Positions 26,985 through 36,511 are shown, counted from the first letter of the stretch. The stretch is 43,712 bases of DNA from Klebsiella pneumoniae (GCA_945902215.1 CAMDML010000021.1:1-43712), one strand, 5' to 3'. Program-made: numbers and translations. Notes: generated from the sequence alone by a model not told the origin.

Positions 26985-29114
26985 ATGGCAAAGATGAGAC
27001 TGCTCACAATTTCCCTGATGTCAGCACTGCTGGTGGCCTGTGGCGGCAGCGATGAGACTTCCGCACCCGCCGCGCCGGATGAAGCGCAAAGTGTTGCACC
27101 TGCCGCCGCCGCTGTCTCCGAAGCGCGTCTTGAAAATTCCGCAAGCGAGCCCGGCCAGTGGATGACGTATGGCGGTTCCTACAAAGAGCAGCGTTTCAGC
27201 CAGCTGACACAGATCACGCCTGACAATATCAGCCAGCTCGGTTTGGCCTGGTTTGCTGACCTCAATACCAACCGTGGGCAGGAATCCACTCCCTTGTTCA
27301 TCGACGGCGTGATCTACGTGTCCGAGCCTTGGAGCAAAGTGAATGCGTATGACGCGCGCACTGGCGCCTTGCTGTGGCATTACGATCCGAAAGTGCCAGG
27401 TGAGTTCGGTGCACGCGGCTGTTGCGATGTCGTCAACCGCGGGGTGGCGGCATGGAATGGCAAAATTTATGTGGGCGCCTACGACGGTCGCCTGATTGCG
27501 CTTGATGCTGCCACCGGCCAAGAAGTGTGGAGCACGATCACCACCGACCAGTCCAAGTACTACACGATTACTGGCGCGCCCCGTGTTGCCAACGGCAAAG
27601 TCTTTATCGGTAACGGCGGCGCCGAATATATTTATCGCGGTTACATTGGTGCCTATGATGCCGAAACCGGCGAACAGCTCTGGCGCTTCTACACAGTGCC
27701 CGGCAACCCGGCAGACGGATTTGAAAATGCGGCGATGGAAATGGCGGCTGCCACTTGGTCGGGCAACTGGTGGGAAAAAGGTGGAGGCGGTTCCACATGG
27801 GATGCCATTACCTATGACCCGCAAACCAATCTTGTGCTGTTTGGAGTTGGCAACGGTGCGCCGTGGAATGCACTTGCCCGCAGCCCGCAAGGTGGCGACA
27901 ACCTGTTCACAGTATCCGTTGTGGCAGTTGATGCCGACACTGGCGAATACCGCTGGCACTATCAGGAAATTCCGGCTGAAGAGTGGGACTACGATGCCGT
28001 ACAGCAGATCACGATTGCTGACATCGACGTCAATGGCACTGTGCGGCACGTAGCAATGCAAGCCACCAAGAGCGGTTACTACTACATGCTCGATGTTGCC
28101 ACCGGCGAATTGCTGGTGGCGGAAAATTTTGTCCCGGTGAACTGGACCACAGGTTACGATCTTGCCACCGGCCGTCCCGTCATCAACGAAGCCGCGCAGT
28201 ACACGAAGGCCGAAGGTCCGCGCATCGCGCAGCCTGGTCCGGCTGGCGCGCATGCCTGGCACCCGATGGCATACAGCCCGATCACCGGTTTACTCTATAT
28301 CCCGGGACGTGAAAGCAGCATTGCCTACACGGCCAACCCGAACGCCAGTCTCGGCAACTTCAACCTGAACGTGGATTTCTTCGGTGGCGACGCGGCCTAC
28401 GATGATCCTGCCAACACCATTCCGCGCGGCGGCGATACCAAGGTGATCGCGTGGGATCCGGTGCGCGGCGCAGAAGTGTGGAGTGCTGCGCGCTCCTCAG
28501 GCGGCCCGGCCGGTATGCTGGCCACTGCGGGCAATCTGGTGTTCACCGGCAACCCGGCTGATCAGATCATGCAAGCTTTCCGCGCCGACAACGGTGAGCA
28601 GGTCTGGTCGTACCCAATTCAGGCCGGCATTTCCGCCGGATCTATTTCCTTTGAACTGGATGGTGAACAGCACATTGCCCAAGTTGTGGGCGGGCAATCA
28701 CAGGGCGGCTACTACGCGCCGACCCATGCAAGACTGCTGATCTTCAAGCTCGGCGGTACTGCGCAACTGCCACCGAACGCCGAGTACACCCAAGCTCCTT
28801 ACAGCCCACCGGAACAGTTTGCCACGGCGGATGAAGTAACCCAGGGCGGGCAGATCTACGGCAATGCCTGCGCCATCTGCCATGGTGATGGTGGTACCAG
28901 TCGCGGTATGTTCCCGGATCTGCGCCGTTCCGCGCTGCTGCAGAGTCAGGAAGCTTTCGATCAGGTAGTGCTGGAAGGCATCCGCGCTGAACGTGGCATG
29001 ACTGCATTTGCCGGCCAGCTGACGACTGCGGAAACCTCACTGATTCGCGCCTACATGACCGACAGGGCAATTGCTGCCCGTGACGCACCCCCGTTAGCAC
29101 CTCCGGGACAGTAA
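26985..29114 (+). CDS. Quinohemoprotein alcohol dehydrogenase, DYD (lanthanide-type) motif
   Basis: PQQ-dependent dehydrogenase of the methanol/ethanol family, oxidising an alcohol or aldehyde in the periplasm. The 709-residue protein has a lipoprotein signal (LLVACG, Cys19), an eight-bladed propeller (about 50-590) and a fused C-terminal cytochrome c (CAICH, Cys629/Cys632/His633; likely axial Met672). The vicinal disulfide Cys146-Cys147 is present. Metal-site residues are Glu214 (GGAE), Asn290 (GNG) and catalytic Asp335 in EEWDYDAVQQ. The extra Asp337, two residues on, matches the lanthanide-coordinating Asp of XoxF and PedH. No PQQ-biosynthesis genes are in the window. An NTF2-like gene follows 28 nt later. 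Confidence 0.93.
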   Translation: MAKMRLLTISLMSALLVACGGSDETSAPAAPDEAQSVAPAAAAVSEARLENSASEPGQWMTYGGSYKEQRFSQLTQITPDNISQLGLAWFADLNTNRGQESTPLFIDGVIYVSEPWSKVNAYDARTGALLWHYDPKVPGEFGARGCCDVVNRGVAAWNGKIYVGAYDGRLIALDAATGQEVWSTITTDQSKYYTITGAPRVANGKVFIGNGGAEYIYRGYIGAYDAETGEQLWRFYTVPGNPADGFENAAMEMAAATWSGNWWEKGGGGSTWDAITYDPQTNLVLFGVGNGAPWNALARSPQGGDNLFTVSVVAVDADTGEYRWHYQEIPAEEWDYDAVQQITIADIDVNGTVRHVAMQATKSGYYYMLDVATGELLVAENFVPVNWTTGYDLATGRPVINEAAQYTKAEGPRIAQPGPAGAHAWHPMAYSPITGLLYIPGRESSIAYTANPNASLGNFNLNVDFFGGDAAYDDPANTIPRGGDTKVIAWDPVRGAEVWSAARSSGGPAGMLATAGNLVFTGNPADQIMQAFRADNGEQVWSYPIQAGISAGSISFELDGEQHIAQVVGGQSQGGYYAPTHARLLIFKLGGTAQLPPNAEYTQAPYSPPEQFATADEVTQGGQIYGNACAICHGDGGTSRGMFPDLRRSALLQSQEAFDQVVLEGIRAERGMTAFAGQLTTAETSLIRAYMTDRAIAARDAPPLAPPGQ

Positions 29115-29142
29115 GTGTCCAGAGCACCAGGTATAAGAAATC

Positions 29143-29538
29143 ATGAAGTCTGCACTTGAACGGTATTACCAGTTTTTCAACGCAGCGAACTACGACGGCA
29201 TGCTCGCGCTGCTGGCGGAAGACGTATTGCACGAACCCAGTCAAGGTGAGCCGCGCCGGGGCAAACAGATGTTTCGCGAATTCCTGCAACACATGGAACG
29301 CTGCTATAAAGAGCAGGTGCATGACCCGGTCATCATGGTTAGCACCGATGGCGCGCGTGCGGCTGCCGAATTCATGCTGAGCGGGACCTACTTGCACACC
29401 GACAGTGATCTGCCTCCGGCAACCGGGCAGCAATATCAGCTGCGTGTTGGCACTTTCTTCGAATTCGCCAATGGCCGCATCACCCGCGTGAGCAACCACT
29501 ACAACTTGCCGCACTGGTTGCAGCAGATATCGCTATAA
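29143..29538 (+). CDS. NTF2-like / ketosteroid-isomerase-related protein
   Basis: A 131-residue cone-fold protein of the SnoaL/NTF2 superfamily. The start ALERYYQFFNAANYDGMLALL and the end RITRVSNHYNLPHWLQQISL match the steroid-isomerase-related subgroup. No signal peptide, so cytoplasmic. The reaction is unknown. It directly follows the quinohemoprotein and may share its transcript, possibly handling an oxidation product (inference). Confidence 0.75.
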   Translation: MKSALERYYQFFNAANYDGMLALLAEDVLHEPSQGEPRRGKQMFREFLQHMERCYKEQVHDPVIMVSTDGARAAAEFMLSGTYLHTDSDLPPATGQQYQLRVGTFFEFANGRITRVSNHYNLPHWLQQISL

Positions 29539-29617
29539 ATACCCTGAAGCACGCCGTACCAATGGATAAACCGCAGTTGTTCAATACCGCAAGAACTGCC
29601 TGACAGGAGGGCACACG

Positions 29618-30208
29618 ATGGAAACGATTATTACGCTGGTAATTTTGGCGGTCATTGCTTTTTTGGTGATTGGCATCTACAACCGACTGGTTACGCTGAA
29701 GAACCGCTTCGAAAATGCTTTCTCCCAGATCGAGGTGCAACTCAAACGCCGGTATGACCTGATTCCCAATCTAGTAGAAACCGCGAAGGCCTATATGGCG
29801 CACGAACGTGGCACGCTGGAAGCCGTTATTGCCGCACGCAATCAGGCAGTCAACGGTCTCGCTGCTGCGGCGGCGGCACCGGGCGACCCGCTGGCCATGA
29901 GCGGCCTCGGCCAGGCCGAAGGTCTGCTCAGTGGCGCGCTGGGCCGGCTGAGCGTGGTAATGGAGGCCTACCCTGATCTTAAGGCCAACCAGAACATGAT
30001 GCAGGTATCCGAAGAACTGACCAGCACCGAGAATCGCATTTCCTTCGCGCGGCAGGCCTTTAACGACGCCGTCACGGAATACAACACCTACAAGCAAACC
30101 TTCCCACCGGTAGTATTCGCTGCAACCTTCGGGCATTCCGGAGATGCCAGCCTGCTGGAGTTTGGCGACAGCGAAGCAATGCAGCAGCCGCCAAAAATAG
30201 CGTTCTGA
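29618..30208 (+). CDS. LemA-family protein
   Basis: Membrane-anchored helical protein of 196 residues. It has one N-terminal membrane segment (TIITLVILAVIAFLVIGIY-like, residues 3-22), followed by the LemA core KNRFENAFSQIEVQLKRRYD and IPNLVETAKAYMAHE. A strong AGGAGG precedes the ATG. It lies 7 nt before an M48 protease; LemA-M48/HtpX pairs are common and are linked to envelope quality control, though the mechanism is not established. Confidence 0.92.
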   Translation: METIITLVILAVIAFLVIGIYNRLVTLKNRFENAFSQIEVQLKRRYDLIPNLVETAKAYMAHERGTLEAVIAARNQAVNGLAAAAAAPGDPLAMSGLGQAEGLLSGALGRLSVVMEAYPDLKANQNMMQVSEELTSTENRISFARQAFNDAVTEYNTYKQTFPPVVFAATFGHSGDASLLEFGDSEAMQQPPKIAF

Positions 30209-30215
30209 ATTTACG

Positions 30216-32087
30216 GTGAATTTTTTCGAGCATCAGGACCGTGCCCGCAGTTCCACCAAGCTGCTGGTTTGCCTGTTCGTCTGCGCTGTCATCACTCTGG
30301 TTTTCATTACCACATTTCTGATCGTGTTCGCGCTCAATCTCTCGGAGGAAGGGAGTGTCCCTGCGCCGGGACTCAATCAATCCTTTCTGACTTCCGATAT
30401 CTTCCTGATCGTCAGTGCGGTAGTCGTCACTGTGGTACTGCTGGGCACACTGTTTCGCCTTGCGCAACTGCGCGGCGGCGGCAAGACAGTTGCCGAAAGT
30501 CTCGGCGGACGGCTATTGAATGTGCAGACGCATGATGCCGATGAGCGCAAAATCCTGAACATTGTCGAGGAAATAGCCATCGCTGCCGGGTTGCAGGTGC
30601 CGCAGGTCTATCTGATTGAGGATCCTGCGATCAATGCCTTCGCGGCGGGCTACCAGATCCAGGATGCGGTCATCGGGGTCACGCGTGGCTGCATACGTGA
30701 ACTAAGTCGTGACGAATTGCAGGGCGTCATCGCGCACGAATTCAGCCACATCCTCAACGGCGACATGCGGCTCAATATCCGGTTGATCGGCTGGCTTTAC
30801 GGCATCATGGTGATCGGACTAATCGGCTACCACCTGATGCGCAGTGCCCGCTATGGCGGTGGCCGGGGAGGCAAGAACAGCAAGGGCGGCATCGTTATGC
30901 TCGGCCTCGGTCTGATTATCGTTGGCTACGGCGGCACCTTCTTCGGCAATCTGATCAAAGCTGCGGTCAGCAGGCAGCGGGAATTTCTCGCTGATGCATC
31001 GGCTGTGCAATTCACCCGCAATCCCGGAGGTATCGGCGGCGCTTTGAAAAAAATTGGCGGCTATGCAGCAGGTACGCATATAACTGCCACCAATACTGCC
31101 GAAATCAGTCATATGCTGTTTGGTCAGGGTGCTGGTTTGGCGGGGCTGTTCGCGACGCATCCACCGCTGGGGGAACGCATCCGCCGTATTGATCCAGGCT
31201 GGAAAGGGGAATTCGCAGAGGGATCAGCAGAGAATTCCGCCGCCGCGTCTTCTTCACCGACGCCCGCTGTAGCTGTGCATCCGCAAGCCCAGGGCTTTGC
31301 CAGCTCTGTGGGCCAACCGACCGCAGCCAATCTTGCGGAAGCGCAGCAGCGCTTGCATGCCATTCCGCCGCAGCTGCTGAACGAAGTACACAACACTCTT
31401 GGCAGTTTTCTCACCTTGTTTGCGCTGATCATTGCTGCCTCGGATCAAGTCGCTGCGAAGGAACAACTGGCATACCTGCAACAGCAGCTTCCGGTAGAAA
31501 GTTATAAATTGTTATTGCGTATAAACAACGAAGTGGAGGGACTTGAGCGGAAACTGTATCTCCCGCTTGTCGATCTGGCACTGCCCAGTTTGCGCGAGCT
31601 GTCGGCGGCACAACTGAAGACGTTCACGGCCCAATTGCAGCATCTGATCGAGGCCGATGCGAAAGTCAGTCTCTTCGAATGGTGCTTGTTCCGAATCCTC
31701 AGTAGCAGCCTTGCGCAGCGCGCGAATCAAGCGCGAGGGGCGCAGACCGCACTGGAGGCTTGCAGCCAGGATAGTCGGGTCTTGCTGTCAGCGCTGGCGC
31801 GTGCGGGTCATGCTGATGAAACTGCCGCTGCCACCGCGTTTGATGCTGGCATGGCAGAGTTGCATCCAGACCAGAGACATCAACTTCTGGCATCGGACTC
31901 GGTAAATCTTGCGGTGCTGGACAAAGCTATGGACCGTTTGCGCAATCTCAAACCCTTGCAGAAGCCGCGTCTCCTCAAGGCTATGGCGCAGTGCATCCAG
32001 ACAGATGGCGACATAACAAGTGGGGAAGCGGAACTGCTGCGTGCAGTAGGTGCAATCCTCGATTGCCCGGTGCCGCCGCTGGCTTGA
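30216..32087 (+). CDS. M48-family membrane metalloprotease with long C-terminal domain
   Basis: Zinc endopeptidase related to HtpX/Ste24 (623 residues, GTG start). It has two N-terminal membrane segments (about 16-40 and 60-81), the zinc motif HEFSH (174-178) in GVIAHEFSHILNGD, two further hydrophobic helices (about 189-208 and 225-245) and the third ligand Glu256 in REFLAD. After about residue 340 a variable Ala/Pro-rich linker leads to a helical region of about 250 residues. The end of that region (DGDITSGEAELLRAVGAILDCPVP) resembles a TerB-like domain. With LemA it forms a probable envelope protease pair. Confidence 0.92.
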   Translation: MNFFEHQDRARSSTKLLVCLFVCAVITLVFITTFLIVFALNLSEEGSVPAPGLNQSFLTSDIFLIVSAVVVTVVLLGTLFRLAQLRGGGKTVAESLGGRLLNVQTHDADERKILNIVEEIAIAAGLQVPQVYLIEDPAINAFAAGYQIQDAVIGVTRGCIRELSRDELQGVIAHEFSHILNGDMRLNIRLIGWLYGIMVIGLIGYHLMRSARYGGGRGGKNSKGGIVMLGLGLIIVGYGGTFFGNLIKAAVSRQREFLADASAVQFTRNPGGIGGALKKIGGYAAGTHITATNTAEISHMLFGQGAGLAGLFATHPPLGERIRRIDPGWKGEFAEGSAENSAAASSSPTPAVAVHPQAQGFASSVGQPTAANLAEAQQRLHAIPPQLLNEVHNTLGSFLTLFALIIAASDQVAAKEQLAYLQQQLPVESYKLLLRINNEVEGLERKLYLPLVDLALPSLRELSAAQLKTFTAQLQHLIEADAKVSLFEWCLFRILSSSLAQRANQARGAQTALEACSQDSRVLLSALARAGHADETAAATAFDAGMAELHPDQRHQLLASDSVNLAVLDKAMDRLRNLKPLQKPRLLKAMAQCIQTDGDITSGEAELLRAVGAILDCPVPPLA

Positions 32088-32124
32088 AGACTGCAGACTC
32101 GGTAACGAGTCTGTTTCCAGTGAT

Positions 32125-32732
<608 letters not shown>

Positions 32733-33263
32733 ATGAAAGCATGCCTTACCATCTTGCTAGCCGGAGTCGCGCTGATCACTACACATCAGGCCGGGGCTGC
32801 TACCACCTATGAAGAAGCAGACGTCATTGCGTCCACCCCGATCTACCGGGTGGTCGAAATTTCCAGTCCTCAGGAAGAATGCTGGGAAGAGGAAGTGGTA
32901 CGTCAGAATCGGCGCGATCATGACCGCTCTGCCACGCCCGGTTTGCTGGGTATGGTTATCGGGGGGGCGCTGGGCAATGCGGTGGGTAACAACCACAGCT
33001 CGCGCAAGGTTGGCACTGTCGTCGGCGCAATACTGGGCGGGTCGGTTGCCCGGGATATCGCGCGCGCCAACGATGACCGCAGAGCAACGGTGTATGTCGA
33101 TACTGAAGAGCGCTGCCGCACGGTGTACAACACCCGCGAGGAGGAGAAACTGGTTGGTTATGATGTGAGCTATCGCTACAATGGCTTTGAACACACAGTC
33201 AGAATGCCGGAAGATCCAGGCGCTACTGTGCGGGTCAGAGTCGATGTAGAACCCGTGCTGTAA
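32733..33263 (+). CDS. Glycine-zipper 2TM-domain exported protein
   Basis: A 176-residue protein with a signal peptide (cleaved near QAGAATT). A glycine-zipper segment at about residues 69-110 (PGLLGMVIGGALGNAVGNN, then VGAILGGSVARDIA) is as in the 17-kDa-antigen/SlyB-like family. The C-terminal part holds a Cys (EERCRTVYN) that may pair with the Cys near residue 50 (EECWEEE). It probably sits in the outer membrane or periplasm. Function is unknown; such proteins are often part of envelope-stress regulons, which suits the downstream two-component system. Confidence 0.82.
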   Translation: MKACLTILLAGVALITTHQAGAATTYEEADVIASTPIYRVVEISSPQEECWEEEVVRQNRRDHDRSATPGLLGMVIGGALGNAVGNNHSSRKVGTVVGAILGGSVARDIARANDDRRATVYVDTEERCRTVYNTREEEKLVGYDVSYRYNGFEHTVRMPEDPGATVRVRVDVEPVL

Positions 33264-33391
33264 GACCTTACCACTTACATAGGGCACCATAAGGCAGCAT
33301 CGGACATGATGTTCTGATTGTTCTGGCAGTTCCTGAAGTACAAATTGCACAGATAGTAAAAGTGCGTATGCCAACCAGCCGGTCAGAGCTC

Positions 33392-33721
33392 ATGAAAACG
33401 ATCCTGTCCATTTTTCTGCTTTCCCTGTTTTCTGTGGCCTTGCTTCCGGTAGCCGCACTGCAGGCCGCCGAAGTGGTGCAGCCGCAGAATTTGCTGCCAC
33501 CTTCTTCCGAGCGCAGCGCAGAACGAAGCGCAGAACAGGACTCGCGCATCAGTCGTGACGAAGCTTCCAATATCGCCAAACAGAATTTTCCAGGCGAGGT
33601 GCGCAGTATCCGCCGTGACAACCAGAATTGGCGCATCCGCCTTGACCAGGATGGTGCCGTGTCAGATGTGCTCGTCAACGCCGATTCTGGACGTGTGTCG
33701 CGTCCGACCGGCGGCCAATAA
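33392..33721 (+). CDS. PepSY-domain periplasmic protein
   Basis: A 109-residue exported protein with a signal peptide (ILSIFLLSLFSVALLPVAAL) and a single PepSY domain (residues about 54-103, ISRDEASNIAKQNFPGEV to VNADSGRV). The start is ATG at 33392; an upstream in-frame start at 33362 would interrupt the signal peptide. PepSY proteins encoded before PhoP/PhoQ-like systems are thought to modulate the sensor. It lies 42 nt before the response regulator. Confidence 0.85.
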   Translation: MKTILSIFLLSLFSVALLPVAALQAAEVVQPQNLLPPSSERSAERSAEQDSRISRDEASNIAKQNFPGEVRSIRRDNQNWRIRLDQDGAVSDVLVNADSGRVSRPTGGQ

Positions 33722-33763
33722 ACTTCCCCTTGCGGCGCGTCCCAAAGCCATGCCATTACTGCC

Positions 33764-34447
33764 ATGCGTTTACTGATAGTCGAAGACGAAGATCTGCTGC
33801 GCGCGCGTCTAGTGAAGGCGCTTGGCGACAGTGGTTATGTTGTCGACAGTGCCAGTAATGGCAAAACCGGCCTGTTCGAAGCCACTGAAAACGATTATGA
33901 CGCCGCAATCATTGATCTCGGCCTGCCAGAACTTGATGGTATCGGTCTCATCAAGGCACTGCGCGCAAAGGGTCGCACGTTTCCTGTGTTGATCCTCACT
34001 GCGCGCGATAACTGGACCGATAAGGTCGCTGGCCTCGACGCAGGCGCCGACGATTATGTCGTCAAACCATTTCAGATCGAGGAGATCAAGGCGCGTCTCA
34101 ACGCGCTATTGCGCCGCGCAGCCGGCTTCGCCAAGCCAACTCTGGATTTTGCGCATCTGAGTCTCGACACCACGGCGCGCAAACTGCAAGTGGCTGGCGT
34201 TGATGTGGAACTCACCGCTTACGAATACAAAGTGCTGGAATACCTGATGCTGCACCCCGGCAAGGTGGTTTCCAAAACTGAACTCACTGAACACCTCTAC
34301 GATCAGGATCACGACCGCGACAGCAATGTGCTGGAAGTGTTCATCCGCCGTTTGCGCCAGAAACTCGATCCCGACGAGACCCTCAAGCCCATCGATACGA
34401 TTCGCGGTCAGGGCTATCGCTTCAATGTCCCCACTCGGCAAGGCTGA
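33764..34447 (+). CDS. OmpR/PhoP-family response regulator
   Basis: Two-component transcription factor of 227 residues. The receiver domain (1-115) has the acidic pocket EDED (7-10), phospho-acceptor Asp51 in IIDLGLPELDG, Thr79 and Lys101 (VVKPF). The winged-helix DNA-binding domain (about 130-222) includes LTAYEYKVLEYLMLHPGKVV and RGQGYRF. Sequence is closest in feel to PhoP/QseB-type regulators. It overlaps the kinase start by 23 nt, so the pair is co-translated. Confidence 0.93.
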   Translation: MRLLIVEDEDLLRARLVKALGDSGYVVDSASNGKTGLFEATENDYDAAIIDLGLPELDGIGLIKALRAKGRTFPVLILTARDNWTDKVAGLDAGADDYVVKPFQIEEIKARLNALLRRAAGFAKPTLDFAHLSLDTTARKLQVAGVDVELTAYEYKVLEYLMLHPGKVVSKTELTEHLYDQDHDRDSNVLEVFIRRLRQKLDPDETLKPIDTIRGQGYRFNVPTRQG

Positions 34448-35804
34448 ATCCCGCTATTCCCTGCAAAGACGCCTCGTGCTGGCGTCAGGTGTGCTGTTGA
34501 TTCTGTTTCTGGGGTTGGCCGGCCTTGTGCTTGATCGTGCCTATCAGGAAAGTGTTGTCGCAGCGGTTGAAGAGCGTTTGCAATTACAGGTATACGCCCT
34601 GTTGGGTGTTGCCGAACCGGATGGCGAGGGTTTTTTCATACCTGATCTGGAAGAAGCGCGCTTTGCCCAAATCGATTCCGGCTTATACGGTTTCATTCTC
34701 GACAGGAGTGGCATGGAAGCGTGGCGCAGCCCGTCGGCGCTTAATCTCCGGCTTGCCGACAGTGGTTACGAAGTCGGTGAAATCGTGCGTGGCGAGACCT
34801 CCTATGGCAGCCTGGACTCACGCGAACTGGGCCCGCTGTCCTGGGCTTCGTATGGCACGTATTGGGAATCGCAGGACAACATCTACGAATTTGTCGTACT
34901 GGAATCCACGGCGCCGACGCAGGCGCAGATTCGCGAATTCCGGTACAACCTGTATCAATGGTTTGGTGCCATGGCGGTGTTTCTGTCCATTGCCCAATAC
35001 CTGCTGTTACGCTGGGGGCTGCGCCCGTTGCAGCAGCTGGCAGCTGATGTATCTGCCATTGAAGCAGGCGCACAGGATGCGATGCAGCGCAACTACCCGG
35101 ACGAATTGATAGCCGTTACTGATAATCTCAATTTGCTGATCAAAAGCGAGCGTGATCGTCAGGCGCGTTACCGCACTACCCTTGGTGATCTTGCACACAG
35201 CCTGAAGACTCCACTCGCGGTGCTGTCGACCGCGCTGCAGGAAATGAAACGCGAAAGCAGTTTTACTGACCAGCATCGTCGCGACATGGAAGAGCAGGTC
35301 GAACGCATGGACCAGATCGTGTCATACCAGCTCAAACGTGCTACCAAGCACAATCATCATCAGTTGCTTGCCAAACCGGTGCCGGTGGCGCCGGTGTTGC
35401 AGCGTATCCTGGCCGCACTCGCCAAGGTTTATCGTGACAAGCAGATCGAAACAGTTAAGGAGTTCGCGGAAAGCGCGGTGTTTTACGGTGAGGAAAGCGA
35501 CCTGATGGAGTTGTGCGGCAACCTGCTCGACAACGCCTTCAAATACGGTTCATCACGCCTTGAAGTGAAAGCCACTATGCGTGGCGGCACACTGTTGCTT
35601 GAAATCAATGACGATGGTCCTGGTATTGCCGAAGCCGATAGACACTGGGTACTGGAACGTGGCGCGCGCGCCGATACCGTGAAAAGTGGTCAAGGTATTG
35701 GCCTGGCAGTTGCGGTGGATATCGTCAGTGCCTATGGTGGGGAAATCCGCGTCGAAAAGAGCCAGTGGGGCGGCGCCAGACTCAAGGTTCGGCTAGGAGC
35801 GTGA
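34425..35804 (+). CDS. PhoQ-like sensor histidine kinase
   Basis: Inner-membrane sensor of 459 residues. It has membrane segments at about 17-37 and 175-195, and a periplasmic sensor domain between them with acidic patches (EPDGEGFFIPDLEEARF). A HAMP-like linker leads to the phosphorylated His258 in LGDLAHSLKTPLAVL and an ATPase domain with ELCGNLLDNAFKYG, DDGPG (396-400) and GQGIGLA (422-428). The acidic sensor recalls PhoQ, which senses divalent cations and cationic peptides; the signal here is unproven. A farther in-frame start at 34326 would lie deep in the regulator gene and is rejected. Confidence 0.92.
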   Translation: MSPLGKAESRYSLQRRLVLASGVLLILFLGLAGLVLDRAYQESVVAAVEERLQLQVYALLGVAEPDGEGFFIPDLEEARFAQIDSGLYGFILDRSGMEAWRSPSALNLRLADSGYEVGEIVRGETSYGSLDSRELGPLSWASYGTYWESQDNIYEFVVLESTAPTQAQIREFRYNLYQWFGAMAVFLSIAQYLLLRWGLRPLQQLAADVSAIEAGAQDAMQRNYPDELIAVTDNLNLLIKSERDRQARYRTTLGDLAHSLKTPLAVLSTALQEMKRESSFTDQHRRDMEEQVERMDQIVSYQLKRATKHNHHQLLAKPVPVAPVLQRILAALAKVYRDKQIETVKEFAESAVFYGEESDLMELCGNLLDNAFKYGSSRLEVKATMRGGTLLLEINDDGPGIAEADRHWVLERGARADTVKSGQGIGLAVAVDIVSAYGGEIRVEKSQWGGARLKVRLGA

Positions 35805-35811
35805 ACCTGTT

Positions 35812-35832
35812 TATTGTTTATATTAAACAATA
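35812..35832. terminator. AT-rich inverted repeat after the kinase gene
   Basis: TATTGTTTA (35812-35820) and TAAACAATA (35824-35832) form a perfect 9-bp stem with a 3-base loop, between the convergent kinase and charged-protein genes. It has no GC core and no T-run, so it may be a weak bidirectional terminator or a protein-binding site. Confidence 0.35.
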
Positions 35833-35852
35833 GGCTGCGCCGGCACAGATTC

Positions 35853-36383
35853 CTAGAAGTTGCAGGCCGAGGCGGGCAGCTCCGTGCGGGTTTCGTTACC
35901 GTAACGGTCGGTTTCGCGTTCGAAGCAACGGCCGTGGACGTCGCGCAGCAAGCTGGTGCCTGAACGTGGCGCTGAGCGCGTAATCACGGTAGTGCGCGGG
36001 GTGGGGTTGTCGATATAGGTGTTCTGGTACACGACAACCGGCTGACGGTTGTTGTAACCCCAGTTGCTGTAGGGCGAGCCCCAGCTGTCGAAAGAATTCA
36101 CACCGAAAGTAGTGTAACCGATGCCGGCGCCGAAGTTGTTCCACCGGCGGTCGTGGTAATCTTGGCGCCAGCGCTGATTACCGAAGCCGACAGAATTGAC
36201 GAAATTCACGTTGTACGACACGTTAGCGCGATCGTGACGACGGTTGTCATAACGCTCATCACGCCGCTCATCCCGGTGGTCATAGCCGGTATCCCTGTCT
36301 CCGCGGTGACGGTCGTCAGCCAAGGTCGCTCCGGTGCCAAGCACTAGAAAAAGTGTGGTGGTACAGACAAGCAGCTTATTCAT
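35853..36383 (-). CDS. Charged secreted protein of unknown function
   Basis: A 176-residue exported protein with a clear signal peptide (LLVCTTTLFLVLGTGATLAD) and strong AGGAGGG ribosome binding site. The mature N-terminus is dominated by Asp, Arg, His and Tyr (DDRHRGDRDTGYDHRDERRD), followed by an Asn/Gly/Trp/Tyr-rich middle and a C-terminal part with two cysteines (GRCFERETDRYGNETR, then SACNF). I recognise no family. The alternating charges suggest a cell-surface or periplasmic, possibly metal- or polyanion-binding, protein. It is divergent from the second quinohemoprotein. Confidence 0.75.
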   Translation of the reverse strand: MNKLLVCTTTLFLVLGTGATLADDRHRGDRDTGYDHRDERRDERYDNRRHDRANVSYNVNFVNSVGFGNQRWRQDYHDRRWNNFGAGIGYTTFGVNSFDSWGSPYSNWGYNNRQPVVVYQNTYIDNPTPRTTVITRSAPRSGTSLLRDVHGRCFERETDRYGNETRTELPASACNF

Positions 36384-36511
36384 GATCTTCCCTCCTCTTT
36401 AGGTACGGCTGCAGTCTAGAAGTGCGTGCCTGAATCCATCCTGAACATTGTTTGCACGGAGGTGGCTGGGGTAAGCTCGGTCCCCATTCAAGGCCTAAGG
36501 GGAGCGTGTCG

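Noticed and set aside
27021-28262. Long open frame (413 codons) antisense to the first quinohemoprotein
   Set aside because: It is a codon-bias shadow of a well-supported gene, has no recognisable domain or ribosome binding site, and parallels many similar shadows across the window.
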